A DNA stretch of 64,000 nucleotides from UBA11574 sp963752565 (lineage in GTDB: Bacteria; Desulfobacterota; Desulfobacteria; Desulfobacterales; UBA11574), in the NCBI GenBank assembly GCA_963752565.1, contig CAVVZC010000017.1, positions 124,001 to 188,000 on the forward strand, written 5' to 3'. Position numbers and translations under genes: made by a program. The notes beneath the pieces were generated by a model that searched no databases, was not told the DNA's origin, and saw nothing but the letters and a program-made list of their open reading frames with translations. Positions 26,180 to 36,849 of this stretch are shown here, one piece after another (position 1 is the first letter of the stretch; each line of letters begins with the position of its first letter).

Positions 26180-26400
26180 GAGTCGGTGGAAATTTCAAAT
26201 AACAAATCCCAAATAACAAACAAATCACAATGACCGAAATTCAAAATTTTAATCTGGAATAATCAAAATAGATTGGGTTATTGGTATTTGAAATTTGAGA
26301 TTTGTTTGGAATTTGATGCTTGAGATTTGTGATTTCAAAAAACAGTGTAAAGTTGATCAACAACCAATGTTCAATAACCAATAACTAATGATGAATAAAA
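26180..26400. repeat. AT-rich spacer of degenerate inverted repeats
   Basis: AAATAACAAATCCCAAAT- and CAAACAAATC-type words on the left recur in inverted orientation on the right (GATTTGTTTGGAATTTG, GAGATTTGTGATTT). The result is a loose foldback around the TTGGGTTATTGG centre. No gene is seen. pilR begins right after it. Confidence 0.5.
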
Positions 26401-26401
26401 T

Positions 26402-27790
26402 ATGACAAATAACACACCTCATATACTGGTTGTAGATGATGAACTCAGCATGCGCGAATTGCTGGAAGTCTTGCTGGCCAAAGAAGGATATAGGGTTACA
26501 TGCGCGGAAAATGGTCGAGATGCCATATCCTACATTAAAAAAACAGTTTTCGATCTTTTGCTATGTGACATCAGGCTCGGAGATATTACTGGAATTGATG
26601 TTTTAAAGGCAATTAGAGAAGAGAATCAAGATACTGTGGTCATTATGATTTCAGCCTATGCATCCACCGAGGCGGCCGTTGAGGCCATGAACGAAGGGGC
26701 CTACGATTTTGTCCCTAAACCCTTCGACAATGAAGAGTTAAAACAAACCATAAAAAATGCCCTGAGTCTCAGAACCATTGAGCATGAAAAAGAGATTCTG
26801 GATGATGAGCTCAAGAGAACCCTTCATTTTGAAAAAATTGTCGGAAACAGCCCGGCCATGGGAAATATTTACAATCTTATCCGCCAGGTGGCCAAAACCA
26901 AGACAAGCATCCTCATTACCGGAGAAAGTGGAACCGGCAAAGAATTGATTGCAAGAGCCATACATGACGAGAGTCAGCGAAAAGACAAATCCTTTGTTGT
27001 TGTAAACTGTGGGGGTATTCCGGAAACATTGATGGAAAGTGAGCTTTTTGGTCATAAAAAAGGGTCTTTTACAGGGGCAACCCACGATAAAAAAGGACTT
27101 TTTGAAGCCGCAGATAAGGGAACGATATTTCTGGACGAAATCGGGGAACTCACCCTTCCCATACAGGTGAAGCTTCTAAGGGCTGTCCAGGAACGCGTAT
27201 TCAAACCTGTCGGCAGTAACGAAGATGTATCCGTAGATATCAGAATCATATCTGCAACCAACAAGAAGCTTGAAGATGAGGTTATTGTCGGGAATTTTCG
27301 TGAAGATCTTTTTTATCGACTCAATGTCATTGAAATAAAGATGCCGCCGCTTAGGGAAAGGAAAAGCGATCTTCGTGTGCTTGCACAGCATTTTCTGGAA
27401 AAATATTCCCGTGAAATGGGCAAAGAGGTCACCAAAATATCATCCTATGCCATAGATCTTTTAAACAAATACGATTTTCCCGGAAATATTCGAGAGCTTG
27501 AAAATCTGATGGAACGGAGTGTGACACTTTCAAGCACCAACATTATCCTGCCGGACAGTCTGGCACTTTCAGTTCACAAACGAAGATGGATCGAGGGTGT
27601 CAAAAACAGGCGTTTCGATCTGGATGAGGTGAGAAACGGGGTGTCGCTGGATGCCATCCTCGAGGAAATCGAAAGAGCATACCTGGTAAAGGCCCTTGAG
27701 TGCACCAACGGTAAAAAGCAGGAAGCGGCCGAACTCCTCGATATCAGCTTTCGAACGTTTCGGTATCGTATGAGCAAGTTGGATGTATAA
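26402..27790 (+). CDS. pilR: sigma-54-dependent response regulator (PilR-like)
   Basis: The 462-residue NtrC-family activator has three parts. The receiver (1-120) has the acidic pair DD12-13, phospho-acceptor Asp56 and KPF. The AAA+ domain (about 145-385) has Walker A GESGTGKE, the sigma-54 contact loop GSFTGAT (a Ser variant of GAFTGA) and FLDEIGELTLPIQVKLLR. A Fis-type helix-turn-helix ends it (AAELLDISFRTFRYRMSKL). The next gene is a type IV pilin behind a near-perfect sigma-54 promoter, so PilR is the best name. The partner kinase PilS is not adjacent. Confidence 0.88.
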   Translation: MTNNTPHILVVDDELSMRELLEVLLAKEGYRVTCAENGRDAISYIKKTVFDLLLCDIRLGDITGIDVLKAIREENQDTVVIMISAYASTEAAVEAMNEGAYDFVPKPFDNEELKQTIKNALSLRTIEHEKEILDDELKRTLHFEKIVGNSPAMGNIYNLIRQVAKTKTSILITGESGTGKELIARAIHDESQRKDKSFVVVNCGGIPETLMESELFGHKKGSFTGATHDKKGLFEAADKGTIFLDEIGELTLPIQVKLLRAVQERVFKPVGSNEDVSVDIRIISATNKKLEDEVIVGNFREDLFYRLNVIEIKMPPLRERKSDLRVLAQHFLEKYSREMGKEVTKISSYAIDLLNKYDFPGNIRELENLMERSVTLSSTNIILPDSLALSVHKRRWIEGVKNRRFDLDEVRNGVSLDAILEEIERAYLVKALECTNGKKQEAAELLDISFRTFRYRMSKLDV

Positions 27791-27921
27791 ACCAAACCGT
27801 TACAAACTGCATGTCTCATTAACAATTTATCTCGAGACTAAATTACATATCTAAAGCTCATTTGAGACGGGCTTGTTCCCATAAAATAACACCGTTATAA
27901 AGATGACAATATTTATATTTT

Positions 27922-27938
27922 ATGACAAATTTTGTCAT
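27922..27938. promoter_or_regulatory. palindromic upstream activator site candidate for pilA
   Basis: ATGACAAA-T-TTTGTCAT is a perfect palindrome about 100 bp upstream of the sigma-54 promoter; a half site (GATGACAA) lies at 27902-27909. TGTC/GACA half sites are typical of PilR-bound upstream elements. Distance and context fit an activator site, but binding is inferred. Confidence 0.5.
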
Positions 27939-28035
27939 GATGGATTAAAAGGAAAAATGATAGGATGTTTTTGATTATTAATATATAGTATAAATATCAA
28001 GCATTTATGTTCTTTATTAATGTTTTAAAGGTTTA

Positions 28036-28051
28036 TGGCATATGACTTGCA
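28036..28051 (+). promoter_or_regulatory. sigma-54 (-24/-12) promoter of pilA
   Basis: TGGCATATGACTTGCA matches the sigma-54 consensus TGGCAC-N5-TTGCW, with GG and GC elements at the required spacing. It predicts transcription from about 28063, giving a 5' leader of roughly 115 nt before the pilin start. Confidence 0.85.
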
Positions 28052-28180
28052 TGCCATGAAAACAAACAACAAAAAATAATATAAAATTAATGTCAGAGGA
28101 GGTGGTGGAATAAACGGGATGCTTTTTTGATAATATATATATAAACATTTAACAGATAATAAATTTAAAGGAGGAAGGAC

Positions 28181-28573
28181 ATGTTACAGAAATTAAGAAA
28201 AAAAGATCAAAAAGGTTTTACACTCATCGAGTTGATGATCGTTATTGCGATTATCGGTATTCTGGCGGCCATTGCCATTCCCAACTTTCTGGCCTATCGG
28301 ACCAGAGGACAGAATTCGGCGGCCCAAAGTGAAGCCAAGAATTTTTACAATGCAGCCATGGCTTACTTTGCAGATACATCAACCGGAACGCTAGTGGTTA
28401 CTGGTGACGTTGAGTTTACGGGATATGTAAATGATACTGACATATTGAGTAGTGGTGGAACTATTACTGATAATCAAGATGGCACAGTTACTAATACTGG
28501 CGGGGTTTTATGGTTCAGCCACACCAATTCCGCCAACTCTTACACACTTGATAATGAGCGGGAATCTTACTGA
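28181..28573 (+). CDS. pilA: type IV pilin (major pilin / PilA)
   Basis: The short positive leader MLQKLRKKDQKG is cut after Gly12, leaving mature FTLIELMIVIAIIGILAAIAI with Glu5. The N-terminal helix is classical; the globular part is rich in Thr, Gly and Asn (130 aa in total). GGAGG lies upstream of the ATG. It is transcribed from a sigma-54 promoter and ends at a strong terminator. The variable domain has no cysteine pair, and it is shorter than Pseudomonas pilins but longer than the short Geobacter conductive pilins. Glycosyltransferase genes follow. Confidence 0.92.
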   Translation: MLQKLRKKDQKGFTLIELMIVIAIIGILAAIAIPNFLAYRTRGQNSAAQSEAKNFYNAAMAYFADTSTGTLVVTGDVEFTGYVNDTDILSSGGTITDNQDGTVTNTGGVLWFSHTNSANSYTLDNERESY

Positions 28574-28604
28574 ATCGTAATAATAATGATATGTCAATAA
28601 AATA

Positions 28605-28634
28605 AAAAGGAGGGGGGTTCCCCTCCTTTTTTAT
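28605..28634 (+). terminator. intrinsic terminator of pilA
   Basis: AAAAAGGAGGGG pairs with CCCCTCCTTTTTT around a short GGTT loop, ending in a T run about 30 bp after the pilA stop. It isolates pilA as a single-gene transcript. Confidence 0.85.
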
Positions 28635-28718
28635 TTCAAGTGTTGACGATAAAAGCCGGACATAGACCGAGATCATTAACGCTGCTGTTTAATGGATAGA
28701 TAATAAAATCCGTAAAAA

Positions 28719-30411
28719 ATGAACCGTAAAACCCTGGAAAATACAGCACCATTCATTTTATGTGCCACTGTTGCGGTGTTTTTTTGCACGGAATTTATCC
28801 TGAATCTTACACCTCCCATATCCCGCGACGCCCTGATCCATCATTTGGCCGTTCCCAAAGCTCTGGCTTATACACGGCGGATGTTATGAAATACCATGGG
28901 CGGAATACTCCTATTACCCGGTGTATATCGATCTTTTTTATCTTGTCTGCCTATATTTGAAAAATGACATCGCTCCAAAATTCATCCACCTTGGTTTCGG
29001 ACTTGCCACGAGCTGGCTGATTTATCTTTATCTTAAACAAAAGTTTGACCGTAACTGGGGATTGCTGGGAATGGTCATTTTTATCACGACGCCCATCGTG
29101 GTCTGGCTGTCCACCTCAGCATATATCGATTTGGGGATGACCTTTTTTACCACCGGCAGTGTTCTGGCATTTATAAAGTGGCGTGATTCAGAATATAGTC
29201 AATTCAAATGGTTTTTGATTTCTTCATTCTGTATGGGAATAGCCATCGGATCTAAATACAATGCCCTTATTGCCTGGTTTATCGTAAATCTTATGTTGAT
29301 GTTGAGCTATGTTCGGGATACGAACAGGCAGACAGGTGCACTTCAATACGGCATGCTGTTTTTTGTTATTACGGTTCTGGTGGCTTCACCCTGGTATGTT
29401 AAGAATTATCTTCAGACAGGCAATCCGTTTTATCCCCTTTTTAACAGCTTTTTTAAGTTACTGAATCACCAGACGGTCCAAGGAGTATTGCATGGACAGA
29501 CAATTGAAAAAACCGGCAGGATCAGTTTCTTTAAGATGAGGGAAATCATGTACGGTGAAAGTTTCTGGGAAACCTTGTTGATTCCCATACGTATGTTTTT
29601 TCAGGGGAAAGACAACAGCTACCAGTACTTTCAAGGTTCTTTAAATCCAATTTTGATAATATTTTTACCTTTTACATTGCTTAACAAAAAATATGGCAAG
29701 GACAAAATATTCTTCGGATGCTTTACGGTTATTTTTATATTTATGGCATTTTTTTTAACCTCAAAACAGGTACGTTACATTCTTCCGGTTTTACCATTTC
29801 TTTCCATTCTTGCTGTAATGGGAATAAAAGACGTTTTGGACAAATTGAAAGAGGAGACGTTTTTATCCTCTCTGCAACTTGGGAAAAATGCAAAATCGAT
29901 CGCCAGGATACTTCTGTTTGCCGTTGTAGCGATCTTATTGATCCTTAATTTGGTTTACTTGAAAAGCCGGTTAAACGTTATAAAACCGTTTCCATATGTG
30001 ATGGGCAAGGAAACCAGAGAAACTTTTTTAAATCGTCATCTTTTGCACTATGATGCCGTTAAATATATTAACAACAACTTACCGGTCGATGCTAAAATTT
30101 TTACCATGTTTTTGGGACGACGGGGATATTATCTTGACAGAGCTTATCGGAATGAGTCTTCATTTGGAATGTCTACCATCAGGCATATGGTAAACAGTTC
30201 TGAAGATGAAGAAAAATATTTGGAATATATTCGGTCTATGAATGTTACACATATTCTGATGCGAACAGATTTGGTCAATAATTTTTTAAAAGATAATTTT
30301 ACAATACAAGAAATTAAAAGTTTTATGAATCTATTAAAAAAATATTGGGAGCCAATATATGATTCCAACGGTTATTCGATATGGGATATTAAACTTGATA
30401 ATTCACCGTAG
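28719..30411 (+). CDS. GT39/ArnT-like membrane glycosyltransferase, frameshift near the N-terminus
   Basis: A polytopic membrane protein of the dolichyl-phosphate-mannose-transferase/ArnT class. The first frame (ATG 28719) gives a membrane helix and ISRDALIHHLAVPK, the first periplasmic loop with its acidic residue. Near 28858 (after CCCAAA) one base shifts the frame, and the text continues as LWLIHGGCYEIPWAEYSYYP into the long frame ending at 30411. There are ten or more hydrophobic segments and a C-terminal soluble part. Such enzymes move a sugar from a lipid carrier to an acceptor. It lies directly behind pilA, so pilin or lipid glycosylation is possible but unproven. Confidence 0.75.
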
Positions 30412-30462
30412 CCAAGATTCCGGGAACGATCGATCTTAAAAGCGCATACAGCAGTTTAAACA

Positions 30463-31449
30463 TCATTGGTCTGTATCTTTGGCATTCACGGAAACCGTAT
30501 CGCCGTTGGCAATACGGTCAATGATATATCTGGGACGCGCTCTGACCTCGTTGTAAATTCGACTTATGTACTCACCAATTATACCGATTCCGAAAAGATT
30601 GAGCCCCCCGAAAAAAGTAATCGTAATTAAATTGGAAGCCCAGGCCGTTACAGCCAAGCCGGAGATAAGTTTATGATACAAAGTAAAACTTGTCAGGAGT
30701 AAGGAGACCATCAAGGCCAAAATGCCGAGAACCCGGAAAATAATAAGGGGCAAATAAGAAAAACTAAAGATAGCGTTATTGGCGAGATTCCATTTGGCCT
30801 TTAAATTCGTTCTGGGCGAATTGTCATATCTCAGCCGGCGTGGAACCGGTACGCCGATCTGTTTGAAGCCGACCCAGGCCCTGAGTCCAGGAACGTATAA
30901 ATTTTTTTCCGGCAAAGACAAAAGGATGTTAACAACACGCTTGTCCATCAAGGCAAAGTTTCCGGCATCGGGTGGTATATAGGTGTCGGACATCAATAAC
31001 AAGATGCGATAGAACAGCCAGAAAAGAAAGCGGAGCGGTGCACCCTCCCGACGGGAAGATCGTTTGGAGTAAACAACGTCGTATCCCTCCCGCCATTTTT
31101 GTAAAAATAAATCAAAGCATCCCGGATCATCCTGCATGTCTGAATCCATTAAAATGATAACTTCACCACTGACATGCTCCAACCCCGCATATACGGCTGA
31201 AGCATGTCCAAAGTTCCGAGATAGATGGATCACCTTGATTTTACCGGCATGATCTTTAATGATGCGTTCAAGTTCCCGGTCGCTGCCGTCAGTGCTGCCG
31301 TCATTGACAAGAATCATTTCGTGTTTATCGGCATAGCCGATTTTCTCAAATTCGTTTTCCAACTCTTCGACAAATGTTTTGATATTCTTGACCTCGTTGT
31401 AAAACGGGGCAACCACTGAAATTAAAGAATCAGGACCCATGTCGCGCAT
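30463..31449 (-). CDS. GT2 glycosyltransferase, polyprenyl-phosphate sugar synthase type
   Basis: The GT-A domain (about residues 8-230) has SVVAPFYNE, LVNDGSTDGSD, LSRNFGHASAV and the metal motif DSDMQDDP. Two C-terminal membrane helices (about 235-300) are followed by GIIGEYISRIYNEVRARPRY. This layout matches ArnC/GtrB/DPM1-like enzymes that load a sugar onto polyprenyl phosphate, the donor used by GT39-type transferases such as its neighbour. It lies on the opposite strand, converging on the GT39 gene. Confidence 0.9.
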   Translation of the reverse strand: MRDMGPDSLISVVAPFYNEVKNIKTFVEELENEFEKIGYADKHEMILVNDGSTDGSDRELERIIKDHAGKIKVIHLSRNFGHASAVYAGLEHVSGEVIILMDSDMQDDPGCFDLFLQKWREGYDVVYSKRSSRREGAPLRFLFWLFYRILLLMSDTYIPPDAGNFALMDKRVVNILLSLPEKNLYVPGLRAWVGFKQIGVPVPRRLRYDNSPRTNLKAKWNLANNAIFSFSYLPLIIFRVLGILALMVSLLLTSFTLYHKLISGLAVTAWASNLITITFFGGLNLFGIGIIGEYISRIYNEVRARPRYIIDRIANGDTVSVNAKDTDQ

Positions 31450-31465
31450 AAAAATATCATACCTC

Positions 31466-32194
31466 CTATTTTGATTTTAAAATAATAAAAAAAGACAACC
31501 CTATTGGCAACTTAAAAGAAATCAAAGCGCATTCCAGACGACCCCACCATTTTAAAACCTTGTTAACGATTTCCGGAACGTCGGGAAACTCAGCACGCTC
31601 AAGCTGACATCCAAATAGCCGATCTTTTCCTCTGAGAATCACGGCCGGGAAAAAACCTAAAACGTTATGGTATGAAATGAGTCTGGGTTGAAAACCGGCA
31701 TTTCTGAAGGCCACTTGAAGCAATGATTTTGAATAGCGGCGATGATGACCTAGCACTTTGTCCCAGCTGGAAAAAAGGAATTGGTGTGCGGGTACTGTCA
31801 GCACTGCTATACCGTCTCGGCTCAACACCCGTCGGGCCTCATGCAGGCAAGCTATATCATCTTCAATATGTTCGAGTACATCAAGCATTATTACTACTTT
31901 AAAAGAGTGATTTTTAAACGGCCACGGTTGACCCGCGTCGAAGGTAAGGCTCTTGGTTACCCCTCGGTCTTTAACGGATCGTGTTGCATCAATAAACATG
32001 TCACTGGCAACCACATTTGCACCGAACTGTGTCAGAAAAGAAGACAAATAACCACCACCACAACCCACTTCCAAAATACGGCTATTGGATATGTCTAGGC
32101 TGTCAAGAAATTTAAGAACAAGCTGCCGCTTGTTAACGTGCCACCAGTAGTTTTCCTCCTTGAGCCTAAGTTCTAAGAGGTGTTTTTCATCCAT
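31466..32194 (-). CDS. class I SAM-dependent methyltransferase
   Basis: The 242-residue protein has motif I ILEVGCGGGYLSSFL, motif II VVIMLDVLEHIEDD and LHEARRVLSRDGIAVLTVP (Methyltransf_11/23 type). A hydrophobic C-terminus suggests membrane contact. It ends 16 bp before the GT2 gene start on the same strand and is probably in its operon. The substrate is unknown, perhaps a glycan or lipid-linked intermediate. Confidence 0.88.
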   Translation of the reverse strand: MDEKHLLELRLKEENYWWHVNKRQLVLKFLDSLDISNSRILEVGCGGGYLSSFLTQFGANVVASDMFIDATRSVKDRGVTKSLTFDAGQPWPFKNHSFKVVIMLDVLEHIEDDIACLHEARRVLSRDGIAVLTVPAHQFLFSSWDKVLGHHRRYSKSLLQVAFRNAGFQPRLISYHNVLGFFPAVILRGKDRLFGCQLERAEFPDVPEIVNKVLKWWGRLECALISFKLPIGLSFFIILKSK

Positions 32195-32568
32195 TTGTCG
32201 CCGCCTTTTGTTTCTAAAGGATAAAAAAGGGCTCGCCAGAGGAAAAAATCGGGAACAAGATCCTCCATCATAATCGAAAAGAAGGGTGGCCTAATTATAG
32301 ATTTTCTGTAAACGTATTTAATAACAATGACAATGATGTTATTTTTTCGATTTTTGTTACCATATAAGGTTCAAAGTCTCAACCATAACTTTACGGTTAA
32401 TATTTCCTACAGCGGAATTATTTAACTTGGGATTATGTTGTATTGATTTTGTTTTCATCACTTATATCGTTGATGAGAACAGCCTTGACGGGATTACCGG
32501 TGTGTGAGATAGTCTCCGCAGAAAAGAGTTCCCCTTAAGCATGAACTTTATATTCTTCAAAACGATTG
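32195..32568. other. divergent intergenic region
   Basis: A 370-bp AT-rich gap between the methyltransferase (-) and the YfhO-like gene (+). It must carry promoters for both. I could not pick a convincing box, and saw no repeat or RNA. Confidence 0.4.
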
Positions 32569-34800
32569 ATGGCTATTAATCTATTGTTGAAAAAACATTA
32601 TCCCATCTTGATTATTATTTTGCTCTCCGTAATTCTTTTTAGCCCCATATGGTTGGGCTTAATCGATTTCTATTCAGGAGACGGATCGGATTTAATACCC
32701 TATGTCTATGGTTCTAAGCTGTTATTGTATCAAACGTTCCAGGACATTCGAGAGATACCCTTGTGGAACCCTTACATTATGTTTGGTCAACCCATTGTGG
32801 GAAATCTTCAGTTTGCCCTTTTTTATCCTTTAAACGTTATTTTTCTTTTATTTTCTTTCTTTAAAGCCCTTTGGTTCTATCAGTCCGTGCATATGGCAAT
32901 TGCCGGTCTCGGAGCATATTTGCTGACCAGACACACAGGGTGTAAAAAAAACGGGAGCATGGTTGCCGGATGTCTCTATATGCTCAACGGACGTATACTT
33001 TATTATATCAACGCTGGCTGGCTGGGCTATTATACCTCAATATGTTGGCTCCCTTTGTTTGTGTTGGCATCAATATTGGTCTTGGAAAGAAAGGAACGAC
33101 ATTTTCCAATTGCATTTGGCATTATCTTTGCCATGACGTTATTGTCGGGCACCCCCCAATATGCTTTTATGGGTTTCTGGCTTTTTTTGATTAAAGGCAT
33201 TTGGCAGATTTTTCTACCCCAATCGAGAGAAGATCGGCTCTCTCTTATGTACAGATTACTTCTTTCCGGCCTCATCTCGTTTCTTTTAATAAGTGTTCAA
33301 TTGTTTCCGGCCTTTGAACAGACTTATCTTTCTTCCAGAATTTATTTTGACAACTCAAGCTCAATACATGGTTTTCATTTCGGCTGGAGTATGAAACAAT
33401 GGTTTCGTATTTTGTTTCGTCCTGAATTCCTGAGGCATGATTTTGCGTGGGAGCTGTGTGCTTATATCGGAATAGGCGGAATGGTCTTGTCTTTCCTGGG
33501 CCTTTTCGTTTCGAGGAAGTGTTTTCAATATGCGCTTATTTGGGGATTAATCCCGTGGCTCTTTAGTATGGGGACTGCTCTCCCCCCGTTTGATCTGGTT
33601 TTAAAGAACATTCCAGGCATGGCCATGCTCACCAGCCCGTCCCGCTATTTTATTTTTAGCATACTCATATTATGCGTTTTTGCAGGATACGGATTTGAGT
33701 ATCTTTTTGATTTTGCCAACAGAAAAAGACATACATCCCTATTTCTAGCCGTAGCTGGTTTCGGCCTTCTTTTTTCAGGTCTTTTTATTTTGCCGAACAC
33801 TCAGGACACGGTTATACTGAATGTTCGATATTTTGGAGCAATGATTTGTTTTTTTCTTTTAACAGGCCTATGCCTTTGGAAGCGTAATCAATTTATTAAA
33901 ATTATCTTAACATGCTTCCTAATAGCGGATCCAATACTCGTTGCTTCAAACGGGATACTAACAGGGTATCACAAAAAAGATTTGAAACCGCCTTTAAAAA
34001 TCATTCAGGCGATTAAAGAGCATCCCGGTCCCGTAAGGATAGGATCGATTCAACCGGAAAACTTGAGGACTTATCGCCTTACCCCATTGGGTGATTGGAT
34101 TTTTATTCAAAACAAAATAGGCCGTGCTGGAGGTTATGAACCCCTTGCCATGCTTAATACATTAAATTTCCTGACACGACTGGATGGAACCCTTCCGATT
34201 TCAGAGACGATGTGGGCGTTTCGTTTATTTGATTTCGCACGGCCCGATCTTTATGACCTTGCCGGGATTACTCATTTGATTACTTTCAAACCGATAAAGA
34301 ATCCTCGTCTTAAGTTCAAAACCCGAGATACCATCACAATGCCGAACTTTGGTGGAGGTTGGTGGAGAGATAAACCAGTCTATCTTTATGAAAATATCAA
34401 TGTGCTTCCAAGAGCTTTTTTTGTGAGTGAAGGTTCAAAAGGGCGTATCATTCCAGTTGGAGTGAAATATGTTTCACCTGATCGACGATATTTTTATGTT
34501 CGCACAAAGCAGCCCGGGACGATAATTATTTCAGAATCATTTCATCCGGGTTGGATCGCTATAGAAAATGACAAACCTATTCCTCTGAAACCGTACTTGA
34601 ATACCTTCATCTCCTGGCACGTTCCATCAGGAGAACATGAAATTCGGCTCGAATTTGCTCCGCAGTCCTTTCGTCTTGGGCTGCGTTTTACCCAAACAGG
34701 ACTATTTCTAATTTTATTCATCCTTCTTTTACAAAAAGGGTTATCCCGAATTTCTAAGAAAGAACAATCTGACCATCTCAAACCGTTAAGAACATTATAG
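32569..34800 (+). CDS. YfhO-like polytopic membrane protein
   Basis: About 743 residues with a dozen or more membrane helices. The early loop FYSGDGSDLIPYVYGSKLLLYQ and FGQPIVGNLQFALFYPLN are typical of the YfhO/DUF6311-type GT-C family, and a soluble C-terminal domain ends in another helix. YfhO-type proteins are linked to glycosylation of teichoic acids or surface lipids in Firmicutes; a role here in surface glycan assembly is inference. The ATG at 32569 is taken over an in-frame TTG three bases earlier. The ribosome site is weak. Confidence 0.8.
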   Translation: MAINLLLKKHYPILIIILLSVILFSPIWLGLIDFYSGDGSDLIPYVYGSKLLLYQTFQDIREIPLWNPYIMFGQPIVGNLQFALFYPLNVIFLLFSFFKALWFYQSVHMAIAGLGAYLLTRHTGCKKNGSMVAGCLYMLNGRILYYINAGWLGYYTSICWLPLFVLASILVLERKERHFPIAFGIIFAMTLLSGTPQYAFMGFWLFLIKGIWQIFLPQSREDRLSLMYRLLLSGLISFLLISVQLFPAFEQTYLSSRIYFDNSSSIHGFHFGWSMKQWFRILFRPEFLRHDFAWELCAYIGIGGMVLSFLGLFVSRKCFQYALIWGLIPWLFSMGTALPPFDLVLKNIPGMAMLTSPSRYFIFSILILCVFAGYGFEYLFDFANRKRHTSLFLAVAGFGLLFSGLFILPNTQDTVILNVRYFGAMICFFLLTGLCLWKRNQFIKIILTCFLIADPILVASNGILTGYHKKDLKPPLKIIQAIKEHPGPVRIGSIQPENLRTYRLTPLGDWIFIQNKIGRAGGYEPLAMLNTLNFLTRLDGTLPISETMWAFRLFDFARPDLYDLAGITHLITFKPIKNPRLKFKTRDTITMPNFGGGWWRDKPVYLYENINVLPRAFFVSEGSKGRIIPVGVKYVSPDRRYFYVRTKQPGTIIISESFHPGWIAIENDKPIPLKPYLNTFISWHVPSGEHEIRLEFAPQSFRLGLRFTQTGLFLILFILLLQKGLSRISKKEQSDHLKPLRTL

Positions 34801-34860
34801 CTCAAGTTCGCATTCGAATAGGGTTAACAAACCTTTGAATTCACAGACCGAAATAAATTT

Positions 34861-36795
34861 ATGAAGGTAAAATATAATATACCGGATCGTCATCTTAAAA
34901 TGATGATCAGTCTGCTTTTGATCCTGGCAATCATTATTGCTTATGGACAGGTTAAGAATTTTGATTTTGTAGGGTATGACGATCAAGAATATATTACGGA
35001 AAACAGCCATGTTCAGAAAGGCCTAACCGTTGAGAGTATTATCTGGGCATTTACGACATTCCATTCAGCAAACTGGCATCCTTTAACCTGGCTCTCTCAT
35101 ATGCTCGATTGTGAACTCTATGGACTAAACCCCATGGGGCATCATTGGACAAATTTGATATTCCATATGGTTAACACCATTTTATTATTTATAGTGCTTG
35201 AACGGATGACCGGAGCAATTTGGAGGAGTGCATTTGTGGCAGCCCTTTTTGCATTGCATCCACTCCATGTGGAGTCTGTGGCGTGGGTTTCAGAACGAAA
35301 AGATGTTTTGAGCACCTTTTTTGGGTTTTTGATGATTGGTGCATATTATCGTTATAGCAAAGCTCTCGACTTCAAGAACTACCTGTTGGTTATTATCTTC
35401 TTTAGCTTGGGTCTTATGGCCAAACCCATGCTGGTGACATTCCCGTTTGTACTGCTTTTGCTGGACTTCTGGCCGCTTAAAAGATTTCAATTTAAGAATG
35501 ATTATCTTTTCACAATCTGAAAGAACAACCTATTTTGGTTCAAAAGGAATATTATCGACTCATTTTAGAAAAGATTCCTCTTTTTATCCCGATAGTTATG
35601 TCATGCGTTTTGACTTTTTTTGCCCAGAAAAGCGAGGGTGCGGTACAAGCATTAGGGGGTTTGTCACTGAAAAATCGCATTGCAAATGCACTTGTTTCCT
35701 ATGTAAACTATGTTTTAAAAATGTTCTGGCCCAGCAAACTGGCTGTGTTTTATCCGCATCCGGGAGATACCTTGCCTGCTTGGCAGATATTCGGGGCAGC
35801 TTTGCTGATTGCTTGTGCATGTATTCTTTGCCATAAGGGCGGCAAAGAAGTATCCGTATATCGTCATCGGACTATTCTGGTATCTCGGCACGCTTGTGCC
35901 CGTGATTGGATTGGTACAGGTGGGCGAACAGGCGATGGCGGATCGATACACATATATACCTTTAATAGGGCTTTTTATTATTGTTGCATGGGGAGTTTTA
36001 GATCTTTTTAGAAAATGGCACTATCGAAAAATCTATCTTAGCGTGTTTGCCATGATAATCTTATCAGCCTTGACAGCGAGGACTTTCTTCCAGGTAAGTC
36101 ATTGGAAAAACGGTGTTACACTTTTTGAACATGCTGTTAAAGTAACTGAAAACAACTATAAAGCGCACAATAATCTCGCAACAGCATTAGATCCAATAGA
36201 TCTTGATAGGGCCATTTTCCACTATAAAGAGGCATTGAGAATTCATCCCAAGTATGTCACTGCGCTTTGCAATCTGGGATTAGCCCTTTATAATAAAGGA
36301 GATTATGACGAAGCGGTTTTATACTTTACCAAAGCGCTTAAAATCAATCCTCAAAAAACAGATACACGCATGGATCTGGCAAATATCTTCTTTTTACAGG
36401 CAAAACCTGAAAAAGCTATATCACAATATAATGAGATACTTAAAACCGACTCCGAAAATGCCAATGCACACTATAATCTGGCATACATGCTGTCTGCTCA
36501 AAAGAAAATAGATCAGGCTGAATACCACTATAAGGAAACACTTAGAATTAATCCAAAACATGAAAAAGCACACTATAACCTTGGGAATATTATGTTAAAA
36601 CAAGGCGAATTAAAAGAAGCGTTTACTCATTTTGCCGAAGCTATTAAAATTAAACCCGATTATGTTCAAGCGTATAATAAAATAGGACTTATACTGTTTA
36701 AACAGGGGAAATTTAACAAAGCCAAAGTATTTTTTTCAAAAGCCCTACAAATCGATCCCAATTATTCTGAAGCACGCAAAAATCTTGAAGATTAA
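34861..36795 (+). CDS. TMTC-like membrane protein with TPR repeats, two frameshifts
   Basis: Three overlapping frames form one protein of about 640 residues. The N-terminal GT-C-like part (from 34861) has FVGYDDQEYITEN and ANWHPLTWLSHMLDCELYG, then ALFALHPLHVESVAWVSERK. The frame changes near 35512 and again near 35830, after which AIRAAKKYPYIVIGLFWYLG leads into MADRYTYIPLIG, the last helices, and about seven TPR units up to the stop. TMTC proteins are O-mannosyltransferases in animals, and bacterial relatives are common in Desulfobacterales glycan clusters. Both changes are single-base. Confidence 0.75.
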
Positions 36796-36849
36796 ATCAA
36801 ACGTTATCATCAAGTGGAGGGTAAATTTTTTCCATTTAACGAGGTTCGT

